DNA of 64,000 nt, taken from assembly GCF_000948975.2 (NCBI RefSeq), contig NZ_CP059735.1, positions 2,790,001 to 2,854,000 of the forward strand, in the 5' to 3' direction. The notes under the pieces are model-generated. The model had not been told where the DNA came from. It was given only the letters and a program-made list of their open reading frames with translations, and searched no databases. This DNA comes from Thalassomonas actiniarum. Its GTDB lineage: Bacteria; Pseudomonadota; Gammaproteobacteria; Enterobacterales; Alteromonadaceae. Position 1 is the stretch's first letter, and each line of letters opens with the position of its first letter. Below, piece by piece: positions 46,152 through 55,426 of this stretch. Position numbers and translations under genes: made by a program.

Positions 46152-46814
46152 TTATTTTGTAAGTTGGCGAATTTTTGCTTTTAATAATTCGATTGCCATA
46201 CGGTTTTTGCCACCACGGGTGATGACGATATCTGCATAAGATTTCGATGGCTCTATGTGCTGGTAGTACATAGGGCGTACGGTATCTAAGTATTGGTTGG
46301 TGATTGAGTCTATGCTGCGTCCGCGTTCCACGGTATCACGCTGGATGCGGCGGATAAGGCAGATGTCCAGCGGGGTATCCATATACATCTTGATATCAAA
46401 GCTGTTTCGTAATTCTTCATTACAAAACAGCAAGATACCTTCCACTAAGATAATAGGGGTGGAATTTATCTTAATGGTTTCGTCAATGCGGGTATGGGTT
46501 TTATAGCAATAGACAGGACAATCAACGTTTTTGCCCTGAGTAAGCTCGCCTATCTGCTTGCATAACAATTCATGCTCAAAGGCGTTGGGAGCATCATAGT
46601 TGGTTTTTTCCCGCTCACTCATGGTCATATGGGACTGATCACGGTAGTAGGCATCTTCTTTGATAATGGAGATGCCGTCAGCTCCTAATTCCGCCAATAA
46701 CTCATCATATATGGTCTGTGCAAAGAGGGTTTTTCCAGAGGCTGAGGCGCCTGCAATTGCTATAACTGTCGGTTTTTTGTGTTGCACAGAATTTTTTGCC
46801 TTAGTTTGATTCAT
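46152..46814 (-). CDS. udk: Uridine kinase
   Basis: Phosphorylates uridine and cytidine with ATP or GTP. P-loop GASASGKT (after VIAIA), [26 protein letters not shown] and the closing [16 protein letters not shown] all match E. coli Udk. I placed the start at the ATG at 46814 (220 aa, E. coli 213); a TTG at 46877 would begin inside the palindrome at 46862-46877. First gene of udk-nup-deoC. Confidence 0.94.
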   Translation of the reverse strand: MNQTKAKNSVQHKKPTVIAIAGASASGKTLFAQTIYDELLAELGADGISIIKEDAYYRDQSHMTMSEREKTNYDAPNAFEHELLCKQIGELTQGKNVDCPVYCYKTHTRIDETIKINSTPIILVEGILLFCNEELRNSFDIKMYMDTPLDICLIRRIQRDTVERGRSIDSITNQYLDTVRPMYYQHIEPSKSYADIVITRGGKNRMAIELLKAKIRQLTK

Positions 46815-46861
46815 TAAGTTAGCTATCCGCTTTCTTGACGCAGCAGTAAGATATTCAAAAG

Positions 46862-46877
46862 CTGACACTTGTGTCAA
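46862..46877. promoter_or_regulatory. TTGACA-N4-TGTCAA operator before udk-nup-deoC
   Basis: CTGACACTTGTGTCAA; TGACAC-TT-GTGTCA is a perfect palindrome. It lies 48 bases upstream of the chosen udk start. A half copy (TTGACACTTG, 46930-46939) lies nearby. Confidence 0.7.
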
Positions 46878-47087
46878 GTTTTAAATTGCTTATCTGGCGA
46901 CGGTTTGTTTTTCGCACATTCCAGCCCGGTTGACACTTGCTCAAGTTCAAGACGTCAATTTGTTGCTGCTAAAATGGACAATAAGACTGATAAGACTACT
47001 ATTATACCGAAAACAAATAATTTTATGTATTAAAGAACGGTAGCAATCCGGCGGATAATTTAATTTATTCGGTAAATTTACCATAAC

Positions 47088-47103
47088 CTGACCAAATGGT
47101 CAT
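47088..47103. promoter_or_regulatory. RutR-like operator upstream of receptor 3
   Basis: CTGACCAAATGGTCAT: TGACCA-AA-TGGTCA is a perfect inner palindrome of the RutR type, 92 bases before the receptor 3 ATG, in the divergent spacer with udk (46815-47194), which holds no gene. Confidence 0.75.
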
Positions 47104-47194
47104 GTTTTATGTCGGGATTTATTGCAAAGTTCAACATTTATTGATTGAGATTAATAGGTGTTGATTGATTGTTATTCGAGTGGGAGGTTATTTT

Positions 47195-50100
47195 ATGAGT
47201 AAAATAATTGCGGTTATGTTGATGTTTGCAGCATTAACGGTTCAGAACCCAGCCTTGGCTTCTGATACATCATCGGCAATTCGGGGGCTTGTAGTAGATG
47301 CTAACGGTGTCAATCAGGCGAATGTCACCGTGCAAATCATACATGGGCCCACCGGCACGGCAAAAACAGTCACAACCACGGAAGGGGGGGTCTTTCAGGC
47401 CAGGGGGTTAACCATAGGCGGACCTTATACGGTAAAAGTTACCGGCGGCAGTTCGCTGACCTTTGAGGAGGTCGACGATCTTGTGTTGCAACTGGGGCAG
47501 ACCTCTAAGGTGGTGCTCAATGAAAAACAGGAACAAGTACAGGAAATTGAGCGTATTCAGGTTACAGGACAGCTGGCGATGGCGGGTACCTACAAAAAAG
47601 GGCCCAGTGAAGAATTTTCCGAGCAGGAAATTGCCAATACCGCGGCGATCAGCCGGGATTTGAAGTCGGTGCTTAAAAGCGACTCGCGTATGGTGGTAGA
47701 TACTACAGCCGATGGCGGGCCGGCGCTTTCCATTGCCGGCGGCAGTGTTCGCGGTAACAGCCTGACCGTAGACGGGGTCAAGCAAAACGATGATTTTGGC
47801 CTCAATAAAAACGGCTATCCGGGGCGCAGAACGCCGATATCCCTTGATGCCATCGAGCAACTGGCGGTTAATGTTGCCCCGTTTGAAGTCACTTACGGGG
47901 ATTTCCAGGGGGGGAATGTCAATATCGTTACCAAATCCGGCAGCAATGAATTTCACGGCTCGGCCTTTTATTTTCGCTCCGATGAAGGAATGGCGGGTGA
48001 AGATAACAAGGGAGAAGATCTCAGCATAGGGGATTTCGAAGAAGATACCTATGGCTTTACCCTGGGGGGACCGGTAGTCGAAGATACTCTGTTCTTTTTC
48101 ATTTCTTATGAAAAATTTGAAGCCACTAAACCTTATCAATTTACCCTGGATAATGAAAACGGTGTGGAGGAAGCCAATGAAAAAATGGGTGTTACCCAGG
48201 CGGACTTCGATCGTATTTCCCAGATCGCCCAGGACAGCTGGAATTATGATATCGGCGGTTATGATACCACCTCAGATGAAGAAGATGAGAAGCTGCTGAT
48301 AAAATTTGACTGGTATGTGTCAGACGATCACCGGGCCTCTTTTACCTTTCAGGATAATGAAGGCAATACCGTACGTGATTATTGGGCGGAAACCTTTCCT
48401 AATGCCACCTGGGCTACGGCCGAGTCTAACCGGTATAATATGAACGAAACCTTAAAGGCTTACAGCTTGCAGGTTTTTTCCGACTGGACCGAAGACTTCT
48501 CCAGTGAATTTAAATTTGCCCGCAAGGAAGTGGAAACCGAGCAAGTGCCGTTGCTGGGGGCGAATTTTGCCCAGTTTCTCATTCATACCGGCAATGGCGG
48601 CTCTTTATACATTGGACCGGATCAGTTCCGCCATGCCAATGCCTTAACCAACGACAGGGATATGTTCAAGTTTAAAGGGGACTATTATCTTACCGATGAG
48701 CATTTGATCACCTTCGGGGTGGAACATGAGATCCTGGAAATTGAAAATACCTTTGTCTTCGGCTCGCTGGGCATGACAGAATTCTCCAGTATTGACGATT
48801 TCGAAAACAATATCGGCGTACATGTTTTCCAAAGTTCTGTTACCGGTGATGTGAACGATGCGATAGATAAATTTGAATACAGCACGACCACCTATTATTT
48901 GCAGGATGAATGGTCGGTTACCGATGACATTACCCTGACCTATGGTTTCAGGTATACCGAATACGATAATGATGATAAGCCTGTCCTTAATGATAACTTC
49001 GTTACCCGTCATGGTTACAGCAATCAAAACAACTATGACGGCTTAGACTTGTTTGAGCCCAGACTAGGGGTTAACTGGACCTATGATGACGATACCGTGA
49101 TCCGCGCCGGGGTGGGGTTATTTGGCGGCGGTGCGCCGAATGTCTGGTTGTCTAACTCTTACGGTAACGACGGTGTCAGGAAAGCTTTTGCGGTTTGTGC
49201 GCCGCAAGAATTATCTTTTATTGGTTTGCCGCTTTGTGACTTTGATGGCCGTACCATGCCTGACGCGATTGTAGATGGTCTGGCTTCGGGGGGAGGCAAT
49301 GGCGATACCAATAGTATTGCGCCGGATTTTGATATCCCCAGCACCTGGAAGCTAAATTTTGGTATAGAAAGACGGCAGGATTTAGGCTTCCTCGGTGATG
49401 CCTGGCTGTTGACCGCCGATGTGATTTTCAGCAAGGTTAAAGATGCGGCTATTTATACCGAGCTTAATATGGCGCCTGCTACCGATGATGACGGTAATGT
49501 GATCGTAGCACCGGATGGCCGGCCCATTTATGATTCACCGGCACCGTTTGACCTCAGTCTAACCAACACAGATGAAGGGGAAGGCCAGGTATGGACCTTT
49601 GCCGCAGAGAAAAATTTCTATACCGATCATGGTACTTATAACTTTGGCATAGGGTATACCTATCAAGATATTACCGAAATTAATCCAGGTAATGCTTTTG
49701 TTGCTTTTGAGGGTTATTCAATGCCCGCCAATGATGATTTTCAGGCGGAAAATGAATATAACTCAGAGTATGAAGTACAACACAGATTGACGGTAAATTT
49801 CAGTTGGAGTGATGAAATATTCGGCAATAACCTGACCACGGTTGCCTTATCCTTTACCGCCCGGGAAGGACGTCATTACAGCCATACCATGAGATCAAGC
49901 GGTACCTTCGGCGGTTTTGCCGGTTTTGCAACCTGGGATGGTTATAATTCACAACTGTTATATGTACCTGACGGGGCAGATGATCCCCTGGTGACTTATG
50001 CCGATGATTTTGATACTGCTGCTTTTTGGGATTATGTTGACAGCGCAGATTGTTTAAGCCGGGGAGAGATCTCAAGAAGGCATGCCTGTACCAGCCGCTG

Positions 50101-50374
50101 GATCCAGCGCCTGGATATGCGCCTGATGCAGGAAATTCATATCAGTGGCGAGCATAAGCTGGAAATAAGCCTGGATATTGAAAACCTGGGGAATTTAATC
50201 AACGATGACTGGGGCAGGGCGGAGTCTTTTGTACAGCCGTTTAATGCGCCGGTAGTCGATGTTGCGATTGAAAATGGCCAGTATGTTTATAGCAATTTTA
50301 CCGAGCCAACCCCGACGCTGGCAAAAATTCCTTCGGTATGGAAAGCCCAGCTGGGGATACGCTACCGTTTTTAA
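47195..50374 (+). CDS. Oar-like TonB-dependent receptor 3
   Basis: A 1059-aa receptor: signal peptide (MSKIIAVMLMFAALTVQNPALA), carboxypeptidase-regulatory-like domain (SSAIRGLVVDANGVNQANVTV), plug (SVRGNSLTVDGVKQNDDFG) and a barrel ending LGIRYRF. Start ATG at 47195, seven bases after GGGAGG; a TTG at 47165 has no ribosome binding site. More diverged from receptors 1 and 2 than they are from each other. It faces away from udk and toward deoD, with a RutR-like operator upstream, supporting nucleoside-related uptake. Confidence 0.85.
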   Translation: MSKIIAVMLMFAALTVQNPALASDTSSAIRGLVVDANGVNQANVTVQIIHGPTGTAKTVTTTEGGVFQARGLTIGGPYTVKVTGGSSLTFEEVDDLVLQLGQTSKVVLNEKQEQVQEIERIQVTGQLAMAGTYKKGPSEEFSEQEIANTAAISRDLKSVLKSDSRMVVDTTADGGPALSIAGGSVRGNSLTVDGVKQNDDFGLNKNGYPGRRTPISLDAIEQLAVNVAPFEVTYGDFQGGNVNIVTKSGSNEFHGSAFYFRSDEGMAGEDNKGEDLSIGDFEEDTYGFTLGGPVVEDTLFFFISYEKFEATKPYQFTLDNENGVEEANEKMGVTQADFDRISQIAQDSWNYDIGGYDTTSDEEDEKLLIKFDWYVSDDHRASFTFQDNEGNTVRDYWAETFPNATWATAESNRYNMNETLKAYSLQVFSDWTEDFSSEFKFARKEVETEQVPLLGANFAQFLIHTGNGGSLYIGPDQFRHANALTNDRDMFKFKGDYYLTDEHLITFGVEHEILEIENTFVFGSLGMTEFSSIDDFENNIGVHVFQSSVTGDVNDAIDKFEYSTTTYYLQDEWSVTDDITLTYGFRYTEYDNDDKPVLNDNFVTRHGYSNQNNYDGLDLFEPRLGVNWTYDDDTVIRAGVGLFGGGAPNVWLSNSYGNDGVRKAFAVCAPQELSFIGLPLCDFDGRTMPDAIVDGLASGGGNGDTNSIAPDFDIPSTWKLNFGIERRQDLGFLGDAWLLTADVIFSKVKDAAIYTELNMAPATDDDGNVIVAPDGRPIYDSPAPFDLSLTNTDEGEGQVWTFAAEKNFYTDHGTYNFGIGYTYQDITEINPGNAFVAFEGYSMPANDDFQAENEYNSEYEVQHRLTVNFSWSDEIFGNNLTTVALSFTAREGRHYSHTMRSSGTFGGFAGFATWDGYNSQLLYVPDGADDPLVTYADDFDTAAFWDYVDSADCLSRGEISRRHACTSRWIQRLDMRLMQEIHISGEHKLEISLDIENLGNLINDDWGRAESFVQPFNAPVVDVAIENGQYVYSNFTEPTPTLAKIPSVWKAQLGIRYRF

Positions 50375-50395
50375 CGGCTTAGGCCGCAGCTAATA

Positions 50396-50433
50396 AATAA
50401 GGTTATCAACTTTTGTTGATAACCTTATTTTTT
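50396..50433. terminator. Strong terminator between receptor 3 and deoD
   Basis: AATAAGGTTATCAAC and GTTGATAACCTTATT, perfect 15-base arms with loop TTTT and a T-run; works for the receptor and, by symmetry, for deoD. Confidence 0.9.
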
Positions 50434-50459
50434 AATGGTAAATGACAGTAAGTCGGTAT

Positions 50460-51164
50460 TTATAAAATACTTTCCAGCGTCAGTTCCATCATATCTTTAA
50501 AGGTATTTTCCCTTTCATCGGCAGTGGTTACTTCACCGGTTTTAATATGATCGCTTACCGTCAGTACGGTTAAGGCTTTTTTACCGTATTCGGCAGCAAC
50601 ACCGAATAAACCGGCCGCTTCCATTTCTACCGCCAGAATGCCGTATTTTTCCATTAAGGCAAACATCTCAGGGTTTGGCGTGTAGAAAAGATCCGCAGTA
50701 AAGACATTACCCACATGTACCGGCTTGTTTAATTTGTCAGCGGTATTGACGACTTTTTGCAGCAGGCCGAAATCGGCACAGGCGGCAAAATCACACTGGT
50801 TTAAACGGCTGCGGTTGACATTGGAGTCTGTGCTGGCGGCCATACCGATCACGATATCCCGTACCTTGATATCATCGCGTACCGCGCCACAGGAGCCGAT
50901 ACGGATAATGTTTTCTACGCCGTATTCTTTGTATAATTCGGTGGCATAGATAGAAATCGAAGGAATACCCATACCTGAGCCCATCACTGAGATTGCCTTG
51001 CCTTTGTAGGTACCGGTATAACCGAACATGTTACGCACCCGGGTCACGCATTTGGCGTCATCGAGAAAGTTTTCCGCAATAAATTTTGCTCTAAGCGGGT
51101 CGCCTGGCATTAATACTGTTTCGGCAAAGTCACCGGGTTTCGCTTCAATATGTGGTGTTGACAT
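50460..51164 (-). CDS. deoD: Purine nucleoside phosphorylase DeoD-type
   Basis: Phosphorolysis of purine (deoxy)nucleosides to base and (deoxy)ribose 1-phosphate. 234 aa, hexameric type: [52 protein letters not shown] and the catalytic Asp in [10 protein letters not shown]. The purine bases feed the xdh route at 57 kb. Downstream of xapX in the same direction. Confidence 0.96.
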   Translation of the reverse strand: MSTPHIEAKPGDFAETVLMPGDPLRAKFIAENFLDDAKCVTRVRNMFGYTGTYKGKAISVMGSGMGIPSISIYATELYKEYGVENIIRIGSCGAVRDDIKVRDIVIGMAASTDSNVNRSRLNQCDFAACADFGLLQKVVNTADKLNKPVHVGNVFTADLFYTPNPEMFALMEKYGILAVEMEAAGLFGVAAEYGKKALTVLTVSDHIKTGEVTTADERENTFKDMMELTLESIL

Positions 51165-51293
51165 GAGAGTTAACCTTTTTAAATGTTAATGTCTCAGTAA
51201 GTTTCAAGCCTGTGCTATCAAGGGTGTTTTACTGAATTCTTGTTAATCTGCTATTTTTCTAACGATTGGTTAGCAAAGGGCAGACGGATAAGT

Positions 51294-51464
51294 TTAACTG
51301 AAAAACCTTTCGATGATCCAGCTGTATGTGACACTTCCAAGGTAAATGCCTAAAATACCGGCAATGCCGGAAATCGCCTGGGGGGCGGGTATGGGTAATT
51401 TCAGCAACGAAAACACTATGCCGATAAAAGTGCCGGCCGCCAGGGCGATCAGTATCTCAGTCAT
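51294..51464 (-). CDS. xapX: XapX-domain small membrane protein
   Basis: A 56-aa hydrophobic protein (MTEILIALAAGTFIGIVFSLL then LPIPAPQAISGIAGILGIYLG) matching the XapX/DUF1427 pattern: two membrane spans separated by a Pro-rich LPxPAPQ turn. A near-perfect AAGGAGG lies five bases before the ATG. It precedes deoD by 129 bases on the same strand. Its function is unknown; the name comes from its location beside xanthosine genes in other species, and the position next to a purine nucleoside phosphorylase agrees. Confidence 0.85.
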   Translation of the reverse strand: MTEILIALAAGTFIGIVFSLLKLPIPAPQAISGIAGILGIYLGSVTYSWIIERFFS

Positions 51465-51676
51465 ATAGCCTCCTTAATCAGTCCCACTTATTTTAGCTGA
51501 TTCCTCCGTTGTTTTATGCGCAGATGATTTTTTATCGGTGATAAACACCAGTTTATTTTCTTTTTTACTAATATGTGTTGCTAATACCGGTTTAACCTTG
51601 ATAGATTAGCTGCGGGATTAGCATTTAGGTGTCTAGACGTAAATAATTTATAGATTAAGTAATAAAGAGAAACAGC

Positions 51677-52735
51677 ATGTTTTACCAAACCGACGATATT
51701 CGCATCAACAAAATCAAAGAGTTACTTCCCCCCGTTGCCTTGCTCGAACGATTTCCGGCCACAGAGCGGGCTTCAGAGTCGGTTTATGCCGGACGCGAAG
51801 CGATCCACAAGATATTTCAAAACCAGGACGACAGGTTATTGGTGGTCATCGGCCCCTGTTCCATTCATGATCCGAAAGCGGCACTGGAATATGGTCAGCG
51901 GCTGGTGAAATTAAGAGAAAAATACCAAGATACCCTGGAAGTGGTGATGCGGGTTTATTTTGAAAAACCCAGAACCACGGTGGGCTGGAAAGGGCTGATC
52001 AATGATCCCTATATGGATAACAGCTTTAAGCTTAACGACGGTCTGCGTCTAGGCCGTCAGCTGCTTGTTGATCTTAATAATATCGGCTTGCCCACCGCCG
52101 GTGAGTTTTTAGATATGATCACCCCGCAGTATATGGCAGATCTGATGTGCTGGGGCGCAATAGGGGCACGGACTACTGAGTCTCAGGTTCACCGTGAGCT
52201 GGCCTCGGGCTTGTCTTGCCCGGTAGGATTTAAAAACGGCACCGACGGTACCATTAAAATCGCCATCGATGCCATAGGCGCTGCCAGCGCTCCGCATCAT
52301 TTCTTGTCGGTCACTAAATACGGCCATTCGGCCATTGTCGAAACCACAGGTAACCAGGATTGCCATATTATTTTACGCGGCGGTAAACAGCCGAACTATG
52401 ACAGAGGAAGCGTAAAATCGGTTACCGACCAGTTAAGTGCTGCCGGGCTGGTTAACAATATTATGATAGATTTCAGCCATGCCAACAGCTTGAAGCAGTT
52501 TGAAAACCAAATGCTGGTTTGCCAGGATGTCTGCGGGCAGATAGCTCAGGGAAATCAGTCTATTTTTGGTGTGATGGTGGAAAGCAACCTGATTGAAGGC
52601 CGCCAGGATCTGGTGGAAGGGCAGGAGCTGACTTACGGGCAAAGTGTCACCGATGCCTGTATCGGCTGGAACGACAGTGAAAAATTATTAGCGCAGCTAA
52701 GTGAAGCGGTGACGAAACGCCGGGAGAACCGTTAA
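51677..52735 (+). CDS. aroG: 3-deoxy-7-phosphoheptulonate (DAHP) synthase
   Basis: First step of aromatic amino acid synthesis: PEP plus erythrose 4-phosphate. 352 aa, type I alpha. The N-terminus MFYQTDDIRINKIKELLPP closely follows E. coli AroG; GPCSIHDP, FEKPRTTVGWKGLINDP, GAIGARTTESQVHRELASG and DFSHANS carry the metal and PEP residues. AroG is the closest of the three isozymes by the N-terminus, which sets feedback specificity. Unrelated to the neighbouring salvage genes. No clear TyrR box was found upstream. Confidence 0.93.
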   Translation: MFYQTDDIRINKIKELLPPVALLERFPATERASESVYAGREAIHKIFQNQDDRLLVVIGPCSIHDPKAALEYGQRLVKLREKYQDTLEVVMRVYFEKPRTTVGWKGLINDPYMDNSFKLNDGLRLGRQLLVDLNNIGLPTAGEFLDMITPQYMADLMCWGAIGARTTESQVHRELASGLSCPVGFKNGTDGTIKIAIDAIGAASAPHHFLSVTKYGHSAIVETTGNQDCHIILRGGKQPNYDRGSVKSVTDQLSAAGLVNNIMIDFSHANSLKQFENQMLVCQDVCGQIAQGNQSIFGVMVESNLIEGRQDLVEGQELTYGQSVTDACIGWNDSEKLLAQLSEAVTKRRENR

Positions 52736-52832
52736 TTCTTGGCTATGATGGGCCGAGTGATGTTTTTCGCAGAGTGAATCCTTTCTGTTGTTTCAAAGCT
52801 ATATGACCGCAGGATAAATATTTCCATATAAG

Positions 52833-52863
52833 AAAAAACCAGCAACAAGTTGCTGGTTTTTTT
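52833..52863 (+). terminator. Terminator after aroG
   Basis: AACCAGCAAC and GTTGCTGGTT arms with an A-tract and T-run either side; also faces the convergent receptor gene. Confidence 0.85.
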
Positions 52864-52974
52864 ATGTTCAGGATGAACGGCCAACTTACAGGTTCCAGAC
52901 GTAAGTTAAGTACCTACATCCCTATAGGCAATGCTGTGGTGACATGGATGCCATACACAGCTTTGTTCACCTAA

Positions 52975-55212
52975 TTAAAAGAAATTAACCTTGAACTCTG
53001 CACCCACAAAGCGGCCTTCGTTAACAATACCGGTATTGTTATTAAAGTCGACACCGCCAATGACCACTTGCTCATCGGTAATATTACGTGCGAACAGGGC
53101 AACTTCATAGTCGTTATCGGCGCCAGACCAGGCATAACCGGTGCGCAGGCCGCCTTCTAACAGCGATTTTCCTTCAAATTCAACGGACTTGTACAGGAAG
53201 AAATCAACTTCGCTGCGATATGACCAGTCGGTGTAGATGAATATTTCACCGTCGCCAAGCTCACGGGCGTAACGGGCGGTAAAGTTAGCGATCCACTCAG
53301 GTGCATGTGGCAGGCTGTTGCCGTCGATCACGGCGCGTCCGTCACTGTTGATAGGGTCGGTAACTGTACATTGGGCACATACCGCGATGGATAAGTCGTT
53401 ATCGTTGATTTCGGTGTTGTTATAACTGATGTTACCTGTTACCAGCAGGTTTTCGGTAACAACAAACTCGGCATCAAGTTCAAAACCGTAGCCTGTGGTT
53501 TCTTCGGCATTGACTAAGCGGTTGAAGTTGGCATCACCACCAACAGCCGTCAGTTGCTGATCATCCATGGTATAGTAGAAAACCGAGCCGTTGATGCGGC
53601 CGCGGCCGTCCATGACGTCGGTTTTTAAACCGGTTTCAAATGAGGTGATGGTTTCCGAGTCGGCAACGGTGACTTCATCACCGAATAAGATACGACCCTG
53701 GATACTTGGCGCGCGGAAGCTGTTGGCAATACGGCCAAACCAGTTGATATCATCGCTGACTTTATAGTTGGCGCTGATATCCCAGCTGACATGGGAGTCA
53801 TCGGGATTGGCTTCACCTTTCATATAATCAGGAGAGCCGTTCCACGGTGTCGGGTTGGTAAAACGCTCGGCAACAAACTCTTTGTCGTCGGCAGAATAAC
53901 GCAGGCCTGTGGTGATTTTCAGATCATCAGATAGCTGGTAATCCATAGAGCCAAATAATGCCCAGGCACGGGTTTCCTGATCCTGCACGGCATAGCCGTT
54001 AATCGCACTGTTCTCTGCGGTATTGTAGCTCAGGCTCTCAATAGTCAAGTCTTCCATATAATAGAAGAAACCGGCCTGGAAGTTCATAGGGCCGTCATAA
54101 AGACTGGTGACACGAAATTCCTGGGTGATTTGCTTATGATCCGGGATAGCATCGGCACTTTCAGCAGAAAATGGAATAAAGCCAGGTCCGTCAGGGTTAC
54201 CGCCATCAACATCGGCGCGGGAGAAAATTTCCGCACTTTCATAACCTGTGATTGAGGTATAGACGTATTCATCTGAAGTGTATTCCAGCTTCAAGCTGCC
54301 GCCGTTGGTTTCCACATCTTGAGTGGCAAATCGTGCCGCATCCTGATAAACCGTTTCATCGTCAAAACCTTTGCGGATGTTATTGGTGCCGGCTTCTATC
54401 AGGTTGGCATTAAAAACAATCGGCTTGGCTTCCAAGTCGCGGAAATGGTAATTCAATAAGGCAGTGAAATCGCCGTCTTCCCAAAGAAACTGGACGCGAC
54501 CTGCGGTTTCATCATAGCCGCCAAGCACATTATTGTCTTCATAACCCGGGGCTTCGTTATCAATATAATCGTCACGTTTTTGTTTTAACAAGGAAACACG
54601 GGTTGATAATTTATCGGTTAAACCAAAACCGACGGCACCTTTAAAGTCCTGGGTATTGTGAGTACCGTAGGAATAAGACATGAAACCGTCAAAATCCTGG
54701 GTTGGTTTTTTTGAGTCGAACTTAACAAGACCTGCCGGGGTATTACGGCCGAACAGGGTGCCTTGCGGGCCGCGCAGCACTTCAACACGTTCTACATCAA
54801 AAACCGGGAAACCTTTTAAGATTGGGTTTTCCTGTACGACTTCATCAACTACCAGAGAAACCGGCTGTGAACCGTTCAGATCGAAGTCAGTGTTACCTAA
54901 GCCACGTACATAAAAACGCGGGAAGGTACGGCCAAACGAAGACTCAATGGAAAGGCTTGGGATTTTAGCACTCATAAAACGGATATCCATACCCGCTGAG
55001 CTGTAGACATCGAGCATTTCACCCTGCATGGCAGAAACAGACACAGGCACTTCCTGCACGTTCTCTACCCGCTTACGTGCGGTGACCTCGATAACTTCCA
55101 ATTTCATGTCTTGTGCTTCTTCTGCACTGGCGATGGCCGATGTACCTAAACTACCGGCGATTAATGCTGCGTGGACACACAGAAAGACCGGTGACTTCTT
55201 TATGGTTTTCAT
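52975..55212 (-). CDS. TonB-dependent receptor 4
   Basis: A 745-aa receptor of the ordinary (non-Oar) type: signal peptide (ending AIASA), TonB-box-like EVIEVTARKR, plug NVQEVPVSVS to RVEVLRGPQGTLFGRNTPAG and a barrel ending FKVNFF. The plug and R/GPQGTLFGRN signature are typical of receptors with unknown or carbohydrate/aromatic/purine ligands in marine bacteria. Position between aroG and deoB does not fix a substrate; neither operator class lies upstream. A single-gene unit. Confidence 0.85.
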   Translation of the reverse strand: MKTIKKSPVFLCVHAALIAGSLGTSAIASAEEAQDMKLEVIEVTARKRVENVQEVPVSVSAMQGEMLDVYSSAGMDIRFMSAKIPSLSIESSFGRTFPRFYVRGLGNTDFDLNGSQPVSLVVDEVVQENPILKGFPVFDVERVEVLRGPQGTLFGRNTPAGLVKFDSKKPTQDFDGFMSYSYGTHNTQDFKGAVGFGLTDKLSTRVSLLKQKRDDYIDNEAPGYEDNNVLGGYDETAGRVQFLWEDGDFTALLNYHFRDLEAKPIVFNANLIEAGTNNIRKGFDDETVYQDAARFATQDVETNGGSLKLEYTSDEYVYTSITGYESAEIFSRADVDGGNPDGPGFIPFSAESADAIPDHKQITQEFRVTSLYDGPMNFQAGFFYYMEDLTIESLSYNTAENSAINGYAVQDQETRAWALFGSMDYQLSDDLKITTGLRYSADDKEFVAERFTNPTPWNGSPDYMKGEANPDDSHVSWDISANYKVSDDINWFGRIANSFRAPSIQGRILFGDEVTVADSETITSFETGLKTDVMDGRGRINGSVFYYTMDDQQLTAVGGDANFNRLVNAEETTGYGFELDAEFVVTENLLVTGNISYNNTEINDNDLSIAVCAQCTVTDPINSDGRAVIDGNSLPHAPEWIANFTARYARELGDGEIFIYTDWSYRSEVDFFLYKSVEFEGKSLLEGGLRTGYAWSGADNDYEVALFARNITDEQVVIGGVDFNNNTGIVNEGRFVGAEFKVNFF

Positions 55213-55382
55213 TTTTATCTCCCTAGATAAACGATGTTGTCATAGTTGTCTAATGTTATTGTTGTTACATCTTTGCCAGGGCGGTCTGTCAACGGCCATG
55301 GCAAAAGCTTTGCGATTCCTTTTTGCGTTTTTTCACTGATAGGCTAATCAGTGTTGCTTTTTTGATAAAAAAAGCGCAAAAA

Positions 55383-55414
55383 AAAGGTGAAGCCATAAAA
55401 TGGTTTCACCTTTT
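55383..55414 (-). terminator. Terminator after deoB
   Basis: AAAAGGTGAAGCCA and TGGTTTCACCTTTT arms (one G-T pair), followed on the minus strand by a long T-run; 13 bases past the deoB stop. Confidence 0.85.
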
Positions 55415-55426
55415 AAATTCTTGTCA

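Noticed and set aside
47408-48139. 243-codon frame antisense to receptor 3
   Set aside because: Shadow of the long receptor gene in a regular-codon region; no signature.
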